Below are positions 1 to 8,277 of a stretch of DNA of 64,000 nucleotides, piece after piece. The stretch spans positions 1 to 64,000 of the forward strand of contig NZ_JNZD01000025.1 of the NCBI RefSeq assembly GCF_000725495.1, in the 5' to 3' direction. Source of the stretch: Streptomyces aureus (GTDB taxonomy: Bacteria; Actinomycetota; Actinomycetes; Streptomycetales; Streptomycetaceae). The notes beneath the pieces were generated by a model. The model searched no databases. It saw nothing but the letters and a program-made list of their open reading frames with translations, and was not told the DNA's origin. Numbering within the stretch: position 1 is the first letter of the stretch; every line of letters begins with the position of its first letter. The translations under genes and the position numbers were made by a program.

Positions 1-78
1 CTCGTCCGGGCTGGTCTCAACCCGGCTGGTGTTGATGGTGGAAGTCCTCTGGGAGCGCTGCTCCCGGGGGCGGCCTGA
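1..78 (+). CDS. C-terminal end of a probable TnpB-type protein (partial)
   Basis: Frame 1 is open from the window edge and stops with TGA at 76-78, giving a 25-residue tail rich in Gly, Ala, Leu and Pro. The tail has no diagnostic motif. The call rests on context: just downstream is a GC-rich hairpin followed by GAGGATGTCAA, which matches the right end of IS200/IS605-family elements in Streptomyces, where tnpB stops shortly before that end. Only the last codons are visible, so it cannot be said whether the gene is intact. Confidence 0.45.
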   Translation, partial: LVRAGLNPAGVDGGSPLGALLPGAA

Positions 79-79
79 G

Positions 80-117
80 CCAGGAATCCCCGTCCTTTGG
101 GGCGGGGAGGATGTCAA
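80..117 (+). mobile_element. IS200/IS605-type right end (omega-RNA-like hairpin)
   Basis: The stem CCCCG (88-92) pairs with CGGGG (103-107) around a 10-nt loop and is followed by GAGGATGTCAA. This subterminal hairpin is typical of IS605-group right ends, and in TnpB systems the same segment forms the 3' part of the guide RNA. The left part of the element lies outside the window. Confidence 0.6.
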
Positions 118-183
118 ACGACTGACATACAGACGTCACACTCGAACGGAATGCGCGCTCACCAGCGGCCCGTTCCTACTGAC

Positions 184-1107
184 ATGACTGTTGGCGTAGC
201 ACTCAACGCATCCGACGCGCGGAACCAGGTCGACGCCAGTGTGGAACTGGCCGGGGAGGCCGCGGCCGCCGGTCTGCGGTCCGTGTGGTTCGGCCAGACC
301 TTCGGCGCGGACTCGCCGCAGCTCGCGGCGATCGTCGGGCGTGCGGTGCCGGAACTGCAGGTGGGCACCTCCGCGATCCCCGTCTTCGGCCGCCACCCGC
401 TGCTGGTGTCCAGCCAGGCCCAGACCGCCCAGGCCGCGACCCACGGCCGCTACCACCTCGGACTGGCCCTGGGCACGAAACTCCTCACGGAGTCCGGCTT
501 CGGCCTGCCCTTCGAGCGTCCCATCGCCCGTCTGCGTGAATTCCTCACCATCCTGCGGCAGTTGACCGAGACCGGCACCGCCGAGTTCCACGGCGAGCTG
601 CTCACCGCCACGACCCCGGTCCCGGCGCGTGTGCCCGGCGCCGAGGACGGTGTTCCGCTGCTGGTCGCCGCGATGGGTCCGCAGGCACTGCGGGTCAGCG
701 GCGAACTGGCGGACGGCATCCTGCCCTACCTCGCCGGACCGCGCGCCCTCGAGGAGCACATCGTGCCCGCCCTGACCGCCGCGGCCGAGGCCGCCGGACG
801 GCCCGCGCCCCGGATCGTCGCCCTGGTCCCGGGCGTGGTCACGGACGACGTGGACGCCGTACGGGCCAAGGCCACCGAGAACCTCGCCTTCTACGAACAG
901 ATCCCGTCCTACGCCCGGGTCATCGAACTCTCCGGCGGCCGGCGCGCCGCCGACCTGGCCGTGATCGGCGACGAGAAGGCGGTGGAGGCCGAGGTACGGC
1001 GCTATCGCGACGCCGGGGCCACCGAAGTCGTCTTCTCCAGCACCGAGTTGGCGGGTCCGGCGGACCGGCGCCGGACCTGGGCCCTCCTGGGCGAACTGGC
1101 CCGCTGA
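184..1107 (+). CDS. LLM-class F420-dependent oxidoreductase
   Basis: A 307-aa luciferase-like monooxygenase-fold protein. It has the family pattern of an N-terminal beta strand (VGVALNAS), the segment SVWFGQTFGADSPQLAAIVG, a substrate and cofactor region (HGRYHLGLALGTK) and the ARLREFLTILRQL helix. It resembles the TIGR03620-type actinobacterial subfamily, which is predicted to use coenzyme F420; the substrate is unknown. ATG at 184 was preferred to the upstream in-frame start at 97, because the extra residues would come from the IS605 end. No strong ribosome binding site is visible, so the message may be leaderless. A DUF1684 gene follows 109 bp downstream on the same strand. Confidence 0.8.
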   Translation: MTVGVALNASDARNQVDASVELAGEAAAAGLRSVWFGQTFGADSPQLAAIVGRAVPELQVGTSAIPVFGRHPLLVSSQAQTAQAATHGRYHLGLALGTKLLTESGFGLPFERPIARLREFLTILRQLTETGTAEFHGELLTATTPVPARVPGAEDGVPLLVAAMGPQALRVSGELADGILPYLAGPRALEEHIVPALTAAAEAAGRPAPRIVALVPGVVTDDVDAVRAKATENLAFYEQIPSYARVIELSGGRRAADLAVIGDEKAVEAEVRRYRDAGATEVVFSSTELAGPADRRRTWALLGELAR

Positions 1108-1216
1108 GCCCGGGCGCCCCTTGACCACCCCCCGGTCCACCCTCCCCGTGTTCCCTCCCCACCGCCACCCCGCACATTCACAACGACCCCCGCACCCGCA
1201 CCCCGAAGGAGCATTC

Positions 1217-2041
1217 ATGACCACCGAGGCGACCTCGACGGACCTCCACACCTTCACCGAGCAGTGGCTGGAGTGGTACCGCGCCCAGGAAGCCCAACTC
1301 GCCCACCCGCACGGGTTCCTGGCGATCACCGGGCTGCACTGGCTCGACGAGACCCCACAGCGCTTCCCCGACGCGCCCGGCAGTTGGCACACCGGCCCCG
1401 ACGGGGTCGTCGTCACCCTGGACGACGGCGAGGAACTGATCGTCGACGGCACCCCGGTGCGCGGCGAGCACCGGTTCGGCGTCCTGCCGGAGCGCGGCGG
1501 CGTGGACGCTCTCTGGAAGGCCGCCGTCATCGAGGTCGCCAAGCGGGGCGGTCACGACATCGTGCGCCCGCGGCACCCGAACGCGCCCCTGCGTACGGCG
1601 TTCACCGGTACGCCCGCCTACGCCCCCGACCCCCGCTGGACCGTGACGGGCCGCTACGTGCCCTTCGACGAGCCGCGGCCCACCACGGTGGGCGCTGCGG
1701 TCGAGGGACTTGAGCACGTGTACGAGGCCCCCGGCAGGATCGAGTTCGAGCTGGACGGGCAGCGGCTGGCGCTGACCGCGTTCCCCGGCCATGTACGAGG
1801 GCGGCTGAGCCTCCTGTTCACCGACGCCACGTCCGGGGTCACGACCTACGCCGCCAACCGGTCCCTGGCCGTCGAGGAACCCGCGGCCGACGGCACGGTC
1901 GTCCTGGACTTCAACCGCGCAGCGAACCTGCCGTGCGCCTACACGGACCTGGCGACGTGCCCGCTCCCGCCGGCGGAGAACCGGCTGCCGGTGGCGATCG
2001 AGGCGGGGCTGAAGATCCCGCGCGAGCGCGGCGGTTCCTGA
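1217..2041 (+). CDS. DUF1684 domain-containing protein
   Basis: A 274-aa protein that matches DUF1684 along its whole length. It has the opening WLEWYRAQEAQLAHPHGFLAI, the segment GLHWLDE, and a C-terminal FNRAANLPCAYTDLATCPLPP motif with NRLPVAIEAGLK, which is the family hallmark. The biochemical function is not established; members are cytosolic and often sit next to oxidoreductases, as here. Start chosen at ATG 1217 because GAAGGAG lies 5 nt upstream. The upstream in-frame extension from 1121 is Pro/His-rich and lacks a ribosome binding site. It may be co-transcribed with the LLM oxidoreductase. Confidence 0.85.
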   Translation: MTTEATSTDLHTFTEQWLEWYRAQEAQLAHPHGFLAITGLHWLDETPQRFPDAPGSWHTGPDGVVVTLDDGEELIVDGTPVRGEHRFGVLPERGGVDALWKAAVIEVAKRGGHDIVRPRHPNAPLRTAFTGTPAYAPDPRWTVTGRYVPFDEPRPTTVGAAVEGLEHVYEAPGRIEFELDGQRLALTAFPGHVRGRLSLLFTDATSGVTTYAANRSLAVEEPAADGTVVLDFNRAANLPCAYTDLATCPLPPAENRLPVAIEAGLKIPRERGGS

Positions 2042-2240
2042 CCGACCGTCCCGGTCCCGGGGCGCCGGCGCACCCCGGCAGACCCCGGGACCGGGACTTG
2101 GCACGCCGGGAGCGGGACGCGGCACATCCCCGGACCGAGACACAGCACGCCCACGGACCGGGACCTGGCACGCCGTCCGGGACGCGGCTCATCCCGCTTC
2201 CGGCACCCGGACGCCCCAACCCGGGCGGCCGCCCCCGCCA

Positions 2241-2270
2241 TTGACGTACGTCAGAACGGCTCCGTACGAT
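2241..2270 (+). promoter_or_regulatory. Promoter of the SAM-riboswitch transcript with palindromic -35
   Basis: TTGACG at 2241-2246 and TACGAT at 2265-2270 are separated by 18 bp, a good match to a housekeeping sigma promoter. Predicted transcription starts near 2277, where the riboswitch begins. The -35 is embedded in a perfect 12-bp palindrome TGACGTACGTCA (2242-2253), so a repressor could act here in addition to the riboswitch. Confidence 0.6.
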
Positions 2271-2280
2271 CACGAACGGC

Positions 2281-2396
2281 ATCGAGCGTCAGCGTCAAGC
2301 CCTGGCTTGCTGACCGGCAACCCTCCCCCGCGGTGGGGTGCTCCAGGTGAAAGCCCGGCGGGATCACCGACGATCCCCGCAAGCGCGTGGCCCCGT
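2281..2396 (+). ncRNA. SAM-IV (or SAM-I/IV) riboswitch
   Basis: The segment carries the near-invariant SAM-IV core: GTCAAGCCCTGGCTTGCTG, then ACCGGCAACCCTCC, then CGCGGTGGGGTGC and AGGTGA. A peripheral hairpin follows (GGATC 2361-2365 with GATCC 2372-2376), then GCAAGCGCG. Spacing and bases agree closely with the actinobacterial SAM-IV aptamer known from Mycobacterium and Streptomyces. SAM-IV RNAs bind S-adenosylmethionine and switch off sulfur or methionine genes. Here it precedes a cysteine leader peptide and the ABC-importer operon, placing that operon in sulfur metabolism. Confidence 0.85.
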
Positions 2397-2425
2397 GTCC
2401 GGGGCCGGAGACGGGGAGGACCCTC

Positions 2426-2542
2426 ATGCGGCACGACGGTTGCTCCGGCGCCTCGTTGGCCGTCGCCATGGTGTTCTCCCGGCTGGCGCGGCGGCGCCAC
2501 ATCGATCTGAAGCGCTCGACCAGCAGCTTCTGTCGCGCCTGA
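2426..2542 (+). CDS. Putative cysteine-responsive leader peptide
   Basis: A 38-aa ORF starting at ATG 2426 with GGGGAGGA 5 nt upstream. The C-terminal half reads RRRHIDLKR followed by SSFCRA and stop. This is the signature of the actinobacterial putative leader peptides (R-R-H-x-D-L-x-R ... C-R-A) found upstream of sulfur uptake and cysteine genes, where a late Cys codon (2531-2533) is thought to sense Cys-tRNA charging. An internal ATG at 2468 lacks a ribosome binding site. It lies between the SAM-IV aptamer and the ABC operon, so the transcript seems to sense two sulfur signals. Confidence 0.7.
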   Translation: MRHDGCSGASLAVAMVFSRLARRRHIDLKRSTSSFCRA

Positions 2543-2847
2543 CGGTCCGCCCGCAGCCGGGCGCCGACGGGCTTCCCCACCGACGGTCGACGTCCCCGAC
2601 CGACCGTCGTTCCACGCGTCGGCCCCCGGCTGGCTCCTCCTCCTCCTGGTCTCCGTGACCCTTCCGGTCGCCATTCCGGCCCGCCGGTCCTTCCGCCTTC
2701 CGCCTTCCGCCTTCCGCCTTCCGCCCGGCCCCTGTCCGCAGGGCACTCCCCCGTACCCGGTGTGACGCCGGACGGGTCCGCGCGCCCCTGCGCGCTCGTG
2801 CCCCGAGCGGTGTCCCCGGCCGGGCGACACCCGTAGGAGAACCCGCC
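2543..2847 (+). promoter_or_regulatory. 305-nt leader region between leader peptide and ABC operon
   Basis: No gene is seen. The stretch contains five perfect TTCCGCC repeats (annotated separately) and C-rich, G-poor RNA on the sense strand, as expected for a Rho-loading region in an attenuated leader. The ribosome binding site TAGGAGA of the next gene is at 2834-2840. Confidence 0.4.
2691..2725. repeat. Five tandem copies of the heptamer TTCCGCC
   Basis: Five perfect direct copies of TTCCGCC lie head to tail in the leader of the ABC operon. On the transcript this is a pyrimidine-rich, unstructured tract. Copy number may vary between strains. Confidence 0.9.
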
Positions 2848-4461
2848 GTGAGAGCACTTCCCCCTGCCAGATCTCCCCGATGGACGACCCTCGCCGCGCT
2901 GGTGACCACCGGCGCGCTGCTGACGGCCTGCGGGTCGGGCACCGACGACACCGGGAGCGGTAAGCCGCGCTCGGGCGGCACCCTGACCTTCGCGGTCGGT
3001 TCGGACGCCGGCTGCGTGGACCCCCAGCAGGTCGGCAGCAACGACACCATCTACTCCGTGCGCCAGGTGGTGGACTCCCTGACGGACCAGGACCCGCGGA
3101 CCGGAAAGATCGTGCCGTGGCTGGCCAGGAGCTGGGACATCAGCGCCGACACCACCGCCTTCACCTTCCACCTGCGCTCGGGCGTCACCTTCAGCGACGG
3201 GTCCCCGCTGACCGCCCAGGTCGTCAAGGACAACTTCGACGCGGTGCCGAAGCTCGGGGTCCTGGGAACCCTGGCCGAGGGCTATCTGAGCGGCGTGCGG
3301 AGCACCACGGTCGTCGACCCGCTCACCGTCAAGGTCACCTTCCGTCAGCCCAACGCCCAGTTCCTGCAGGCGACTTCGACCCACTCGCTCGGGATCGAGT
3401 CGTCGGCGAGCGTGAAGAGGTCCCCGCAGCAGAAGTGCAGTGACGGGGTGGTCGGGTCCGGCCCCTTCGTGCTGAAGCAGTACGTGCAGAACCAGTCGAT
3501 CACCCTGGCCAGGCGCAAGGGCTACGCCTGGGGTTCCTCACGCTGGGCCAAGAAGGGCGAGGCGTATCTGGACCGGCTGGTGTTCAAGGTCGTGCCGGAG
3601 GCCGGGGTAAGGGCCGGCAGTCTGCGTTCCGGCCAGGTGGACGCCATCGGCAGCGTGGGCCGGGCCGACGAGGCCGCGCTCAAGGGCGGCCCGGTCACCC
3701 TCCAGCGGCGGGCCAACCCCGGGATCGTCTTCGGACTCGGCTTCAACAACGCCCGTCCGGTGCTCAAGGACGCCAGGGTCCGCAGGGCGATCCGGTCCGC
3801 CGTCGACCGCAAGCAGATCGCCGACACCGTCTTCCCCACCGGCACCCGGCCGGCCACCAGCGTCCTCGCGCACACCACGCCCGACTACACCGACCTGGGC
3901 ACCGATCTGGCCTTCGACCCGGCCAGGGCGAAGTCCCTTCTGGACACGGCCGGTTGGAAGGCGGGCGGCGACGGCGTCCGCACCAAGGACGGCAAGCGGC
4001 TGAGCCTCACGATCGACTGGGTTCCCAACGCGGCCACGAACCAGCCCGCCTTGGAGCTGATCCAGCAGCAACTCAAGGCGGTCGGCGTCCAGGTGACCCT
4101 CAAGCAGCTTCAACTGCCCCAGCTGACACCGATCCAGCAGTCCGGCCAGTACGACGCGATCTGGGGGAACATCACCCGAGCCGACCCCGACATCCTGCGC
4201 AGCTCGTTCTCCACGAAGCTGGCCAACTTCTACCGCGTTCCGGCGGGCGGGCTCGACACGACACTGGCGGCACAGGCCGCGACCACCGACCCGGCCGAGC
4301 GCGGCCGGCTGGTGGAGCGAGCCCAGCGGTCGATCGTGCGGGACGCCTACAACGTGCCGGTGGTGGAACTGCAGACCCAGCTGGGCCTGTCCACGAAGGT
4401 GCACAGCCTCGCCTTCGACGCCTCCAGCCGGATCCAGCTGCACGACACCTGGATCGGCTGA
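2848..4461 (+). CDS. ABC transporter substrate-binding lipoprotein, SBP family 5 (peptide type)
   Basis: A 537-aa secreted lipoprotein: a positively charged N-terminus, a hydrophobic segment and lipobox LTAC with Cys28. The mature part is a family-5 (OppA/DppA-like) binding protein, with SGGTLTFAVGSDAGCVDPQQ, then WDISADTTAFTFHLRSGVTFSDG and the PALELIQQQLKAVGVQVTLKQ region. Start GTG 2848 has TAGGAGA 7 nt upstream. It is the first gene of a five-gene unit whose last member is an FMN luciferase-like enzyme. That arrangement resembles the KPN_01854-01858 set of Klebsiella, in which such importers pair with a TIGR04027 monooxygenase. The leader RNA suggests a sulfur-containing ligand; the actual ligand is unknown. 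Confidence 0.88.
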   Translation: MRALPPARSPRWTTLAALVTTGALLTACGSGTDDTGSGKPRSGGTLTFAVGSDAGCVDPQQVGSNDTIYSVRQVVDSLTDQDPRTGKIVPWLARSWDISADTTAFTFHLRSGVTFSDGSPLTAQVVKDNFDAVPKLGVLGTLAEGYLSGVRSTTVVDPLTVKVTFRQPNAQFLQATSTHSLGIESSASVKRSPQQKCSDGVVGSGPFVLKQYVQNQSITLARRKGYAWGSSRWAKKGEAYLDRLVFKVVPEAGVRAGSLRSGQVDAIGSVGRADEAALKGGPVTLQRRANPGIVFGLGFNNARPVLKDARVRRAIRSAVDRKQIADTVFPTGTRPATSVLAHTTPDYTDLGTDLAFDPARAKSLLDTAGWKAGGDGVRTKDGKRLSLTIDWVPNAATNQPALELIQQQLKAVGVQVTLKQLQLPQLTPIQQSGQYDAIWGNITRADPDILRSSFSTKLANFYRVPAGGLDTTLAAQAATTDPAERGRLVERAQRSIVRDAYNVPVVELQTQLGLSTKVHSLAFDASSRIQLHDTWIG

Positions 4462-4463
4462 CC

Positions 4464-5423
4464 GTGCGCGGCTATGTGATCAAGCGACTCGCGCAGGCGG
4501 CCGGGGTGCTGTGGGCGGCGTACACGGTGGCGTTCCTGGTCCTGGACTACCTGCCGGGCGACCCCGTCACGGCGATGGCCGGCGCCGGGATGGAGTCCGG
4601 GCAGGTCGATCCTCGGCAGATCGCCGCCCTGCGGCACGAGTACGGGTTCGACCAGCCGGTGCTCACCCAGTACACGCAGTACCTCGGCCGGGCGGTGCGC
4701 GGGGACTTCGGCGACTCGGTGGCCACCGGCCGCCCGGTCACCTCGACCCTGGCCGACGCGCTGCCCCAGACGCTGCAACTGACCGCCTCCGCGCTGCTGT
4801 TGGCCGTCGTCCTGGGCGGCGGTCTGGCGGTGGCGGCGACGTACACCACGCGGCGCTGGCTGCGTCAGTTCCTGCTGTCACTGCCGCCACTGGGGGTGTC
4901 GGTCCCGACGTTCTGGGTGGGGCTGCTGCTCGTCGAGTCGTTCTCCTTCCGGCTGCGCTGGTTCCCGGCGTTCGGCAACGACGGGCCGAGAGCGCTGGTG
5001 CTGCCCGCGCTGACGCTCGCGGTCCCGACCGGTGCGCAGATCGCGCAGGTGCTGGCCAAGAGTCTGTTCACCGCGCTCGACCAGGCGTACGTGGAGACCG
5101 CCCGGGCCAAGGGCGCCGGCCGGTGGCGGGTGCACCTTCGGCACGCGCTGCGCAACGCGTCCCTGCCGGCACTGACGGTCGTCGGCCTTCTGGTGGGGCA
5201 GCTGATCGCCGGATCGGTCGTCGTCGAGACGGTGTTCTCGCGCGACGGCCTCGGCCGTGTGACGGCGGCGGCCGTCACGGCCCAGGACATCCCCGTGGTC
5301 CAGGGGGTGGTGGCGTTCGGCGCGCTGATCTTCGTGACGACGAACCTGGTCGTCGACCTGGTGTATCCGCTGCTCGACCCGCGGATCGTGGTGGCCGCGG
5401 GCGGAAGGGCGAGTGCCGTATGA
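4464..5423 (+). CDS. ABC transporter permease, DppB/OppB type
   Basis: A 319-aa integral membrane protein starting at GTG 4464, 2 nt after the binding-protein stop, so translation is probably coupled. It has the family opening YVIKRLAQAAGVLWAAYTVAFLVLDYLPGDPV, a periplasmic loop with the DFGDS motif, about six membrane segments and the cytoplasmic EAA-like loop (VETARAKGAGRWRVHLRHALRNA) that contacts the ATPase. It forms the transmembrane channel with the next gene product, which it overlaps by 4 nt. Confidence 0.9.
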   Translation: MRGYVIKRLAQAAGVLWAAYTVAFLVLDYLPGDPVTAMAGAGMESGQVDPRQIAALRHEYGFDQPVLTQYTQYLGRAVRGDFGDSVATGRPVTSTLADALPQTLQLTASALLLAVVLGGGLAVAATYTTRRWLRQFLLSLPPLGVSVPTFWVGLLLVESFSFRLRWFPAFGNDGPRALVLPALTLAVPTGAQIAQVLAKSLFTALDQAYVETARAKGAGRWRVHLRHALRNASLPALTVVGLLVGQLIAGSVVVETVFSRDGLGRVTAAAVTAQDIPVVQGVVAFGALIFVTTNLVVDLVYPLLDPRIVVAAGGRASAV

Positions 5424-6343
5424 GCGGGAGTCTTGTCGAGGATCCGGCCGGTACGGCGCTCGCCCCCGCCCGTCCGGCCGACCCGGTGCCGGCTCCCCCG
5501 CCGGGCCGTCGCGTCGACCTGCGGCGGGTACTGCGGTTCCTGGTCCGGCGCCCCGGTCTGCTGCTGTCGGCCGGGGTGCTCGTCCTGGTGGTGCTGGCGT
5601 CCTTCCGCCCAGGCCTGTTCACTTCGCAGGACCCGCTGCAGGGGGTGCCGGCGCAGAACTTCCGCGGGCCGAGCGGTGCGCACTGGTTCGGCACGGACGA
5701 GCTCGGACGCGATGTGTTCTCCCGGGTCGTGCACGGTGCCCAGCTCTCCCTCAAAGCCACGCTGATCGCGGTGCTCGTGGCGTTCGTGGTGGGCGGTCTG
5801 CTCGGTGTGGTCGCCGGGTTCGTGGGCCGCTGGGTGGACGACGTGCTGATGCGTTGCGTCGACGTGCTGCTGTCCATCCCCGCGCTGTTCCTGTCGCTGG
5901 CCCTGGTGACCGCGCTGGGGTACGGCACGGTGAAGGTGGCCGTCGCCGTCGGCATCGCCAGCGTGGCCTCCTTCGCCCGGGTCGCCCGCGCCGAGGTGCT
6001 CCGGGTGCGCCAGGCGCTGTTCGTAGAGGCGTCCCGCTCGTGCGGGGCCCGCTGGTACGCGGTGCTGGGCCGGCACGTACTGCCCAACGCGGCGGGACCG
6101 GTGATCGTGCTGGCCACCCTCGACTTCGGCTCCTCGATCCTCGCGGTGTCGGCGCTGAGCTTCCTCGGCTACGGCGCGCCGCCGCCGGCTCCGGAGTGGG
6201 GCACGTTGATCTCCGAGGGCCGCAACTACCTCGCCAACGCCTGGTGGCTGACCGCGCTGCCCGGTCTGGCGATCGCCGCGACCGTCCTGTCCACCAACCG
6301 CGTCGCGAGGGCCCTGGACGGCGAATGGTCCCGCCAGCGATGA
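5420..6343 (+). CDS. ABC transporter permease, DppC/OppC type
   Basis: A 307-aa permease whose ATG overlaps the TGA of dppB-like (ATGA). An N-terminal cytoplasmic Pro-rich stretch precedes the first membrane helix (about residues 50-66). The OppC_N region is followed by HWFGTDELGRDVFSRVVHGAQLSL, the signature of DppC-type permeases, and the EAA loop is VEASRSCGARWYAVLGRHVLPNA. It is the partner of the upstream permease in a peptide-type importer. Confidence 0.9.
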   Translation: MSGSLVEDPAGTALAPARPADPVPAPPPGRRVDLRRVLRFLVRRPGLLLSAGVLVLVVLASFRPGLFTSQDPLQGVPAQNFRGPSGAHWFGTDELGRDVFSRVVHGAQLSLKATLIAVLVAFVVGGLLGVVAGFVGRWVDDVLMRCVDVLLSIPALFLSLALVTALGYGTVKVAVAVGIASVASFARVARAEVLRVRQALFVEASRSCGARWYAVLGRHVLPNAAGPVIVLATLDFGSSILAVSALSFLGYGAPPPAPEWGTLISEGRNYLANAWWLTALPGLAIAATVLSTNRVARALDGEWSRQR

Positions 6344-6367
6344 CCGACCGAGGCGAGAGGGGTGAGC

Positions 6368-8263
6368 ATGCCGGGCACCGGTGAACGGCGTGAGGACGGT
6401 ACGAGCGGGACGCACGACGAAGCGGCCGGAACGCGAATTGGTACGAGAGGGGTTCACGACCGCGCGGGCGGAACACACGTCGGCACGGGCGGGGTTCACG
6501 ACAGACCAACCGGAACTCACCACGCCACGAACGGCGTTCACGGCAGGGCCGGCGATCGTCGTGCCGGGAGCGGCCACCCTCCGACCGCTCCGCTGCTGGA
6601 GATCCGGGGTCTGTCCGTCTCGTACCGCACCCGCGGCGGCACCGTCGCGGCCGTGCGGGGCGTGGACCTCGACGTGTGGCCGGGACAGGTGACGGCGGTG
6701 GTCGGCGAGTCCGGTTCGGGCAAGAGCACCACCGCGCACGCGATCACCCGGCTCCTGCCGGACAACGGCGTCCTCGAAGCGGGCACGGTCCGCTTCGGCC
6801 GGCACGACCTGGCCACGCTGTCGGAGCCGGAGCTGCGTGCCGTGCGCGGGGCGCGGATCGGTCTGGTCCCCCAGGATCCGACGGTCTCGCTCAACCCGGT
6901 CAAGCGGGTCGGCGAACAGGTCGCCGAGGTGCTGCGTCTGCACACGAAGGCAACCCGGCGCTCGGCCGCAGCCGAGGCCGTCGCCGTCCTGGAGCGGGCC
7001 GGACTGCCCGACGCGGCCGTCCGGGCCCGGCAGTACCCGCACGAACTGTCCGGCGGCATGCGGCAACGAGCCCTGATCGCCGTCGCGATCGCCGCGGGGC
7101 CGGAGCTGATCATCGCCGACGAGCCGACCAGCGCCCTCGACGTCACCGTGCAGCGGGTCATCCTCGACCATCTCCAGCGCCTCGCCGAGGAGTCGGGCAC
7201 GGGAATCCTGCTGGTGACCCATGACCTCGGGGTCGCCGCCGACCGGGCACAGCGGCTGGTGGTCATGTCCCGGGGCCGGGTGGTGGAGGCGGGCCCGACG
7301 CGTGACGTCCTGGCCGATCCCCAGGACCCGTACACCCGGCACCTGCTGGCGAGTGCCCCGAGCCTGGCCTCCGCCCGCCGGCGGCCGACCGCGACCGTAC
7401 GCACCGCGGACACGGCAGATACGGCGGATACGGCACCCGCCGGGGCCGCGGCGCCGTTGGTGGAGGCGCGCAACCTGGTCAAGGAGTTTCGGCTGCCCGG
7501 CTCCGGGGACGGTCCCCGGACGCTGCGCGCGGTCGACGACGTCAGTTTCACCCTCGGCCGCGGACGGACCCTGGCGCTGGTGGGCGAGTCGGGGTCGGGC
7601 AAGTCCACCACCGCCCGGCTGGTGCTCCGGCTCGCCGACGCGACCTCCGGGCGGGTCCTGTTCGACGGCACCGACGTCACCGCCGCCGGCGGCGCGCGGG
7701 CCAGGGAGCTGCGTCGGCGCTCCCAGCTCGTCTATCAGAACCCGTACGCGTCGCTCGATCCGCGCTTCTCCGTCGGTGAGGTGGTCGTCGAGCCGTTGCG
7801 GGCGTTCAAGGTCGGTGACCGCCGCTCCCGGCTCGCGCGGGCCCGCGACCTGCTCGACCGGGTGGCGCTTCCCGCGTCCGTGCTGGAGCGCCGGCCGGCG
7901 GAACTGTCCGGCGGACAGCGTCAGCGGGTGGCGATCGCCCGCGCGCTCGCGCTGTCCCCCGACCTGGTGGTGTGCGACGAGCCCGTGTCCGCGCTCGACG
8001 TGTCGGTGCAGGCCCAAGTCCTCGAGTTGCTGGCCGAGTTGCAGGCGGACACGGGGGTGGCCTACCTCTTCATCTCCCATGACCTGGCCGTCGTGCGGCA
8101 GATCGCGCACGAGGTCGCGGTCATGCGGGCCGGCCGGGTGGTGGAGTCGGGGCCCGCGGAGGACCTCTTCGCCCGCCCGCGCCACGCGTACACCCGCGAA
8201 CTCCTCGCGGCGATCCCCGGCGGGCACGTCCTCTCGCCGGCCGCCGCGACCATCACGAACTGA
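6368..8263 (+). CDS. Dipeptide-type ABC transporter ATPase with two ATP-binding domains
   Basis: A fused DppD-DppF-like ATPase of about 631 aa. Both halves carry Walker A GESGSGKST and Walker B (LIIADEPTSALD and LVVCDEPVSALD). Their signature motifs are LSGGM and LSGGQ respectively, and OppF-type C-terminal extensions are present. It energises the importer formed by the two upstream permeases. Start is ATG 6368, or GTG 6362 in the same frame; both follow GAGAGG. The first 60 residues are unusual: a degenerate repeat of GTH and GVHDR units, rich in His, Gly and Thr, before the first domain begins at PLLEIRGLSV. This extension is absent from ordinary DppD/F proteins and its function is unknown. 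Confidence 0.88.
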   Translation: MPGTGERREDGTSGTHDEAAGTRIGTRGVHDRAGGTHVGTGGVHDRPTGTHHATNGVHGRAGDRRAGSGHPPTAPLLEIRGLSVSYRTRGGTVAAVRGVDLDVWPGQVTAVVGESGSGKSTTAHAITRLLPDNGVLEAGTVRFGRHDLATLSEPELRAVRGARIGLVPQDPTVSLNPVKRVGEQVAEVLRLHTKATRRSAAAEAVAVLERAGLPDAAVRARQYPHELSGGMRQRALIAVAIAAGPELIIADEPTSALDVTVQRVILDHLQRLAEESGTGILLVTHDLGVAADRAQRLVVMSRGRVVEAGPTRDVLADPQDPYTRHLLASAPSLASARRRPTATVRTADTADTADTAPAGAAAPLVEARNLVKEFRLPGSGDGPRTLRAVDDVSFTLGRGRTLALVGESGSGKSTTARLVLRLADATSGRVLFDGTDVTAAGGARARELRRRSQLVYQNPYASLDPRFSVGEVVVEPLRAFKVGDRRSRLARARDLLDRVALPASVLERRPAELSGGQRQRVAIARALALSPDLVVCDEPVSALDVSVQAQVLELLAELQADTGVAYLFISHDLAVVRQIAHEVAVMRAGRVVESGPAEDLFARPRHAYTRELLAAIPGGHVLSPAAATITN

Positions 8264-8277
8264 AGGGCCCGCCTCCC

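Noticed and set aside
4865..8227. 1120-codon open frame on the minus strand opposite the ABC operon
   Set aside because: It is opposite clearly recognised ABC genes, has no family similarity and arises from high GC at third positions.
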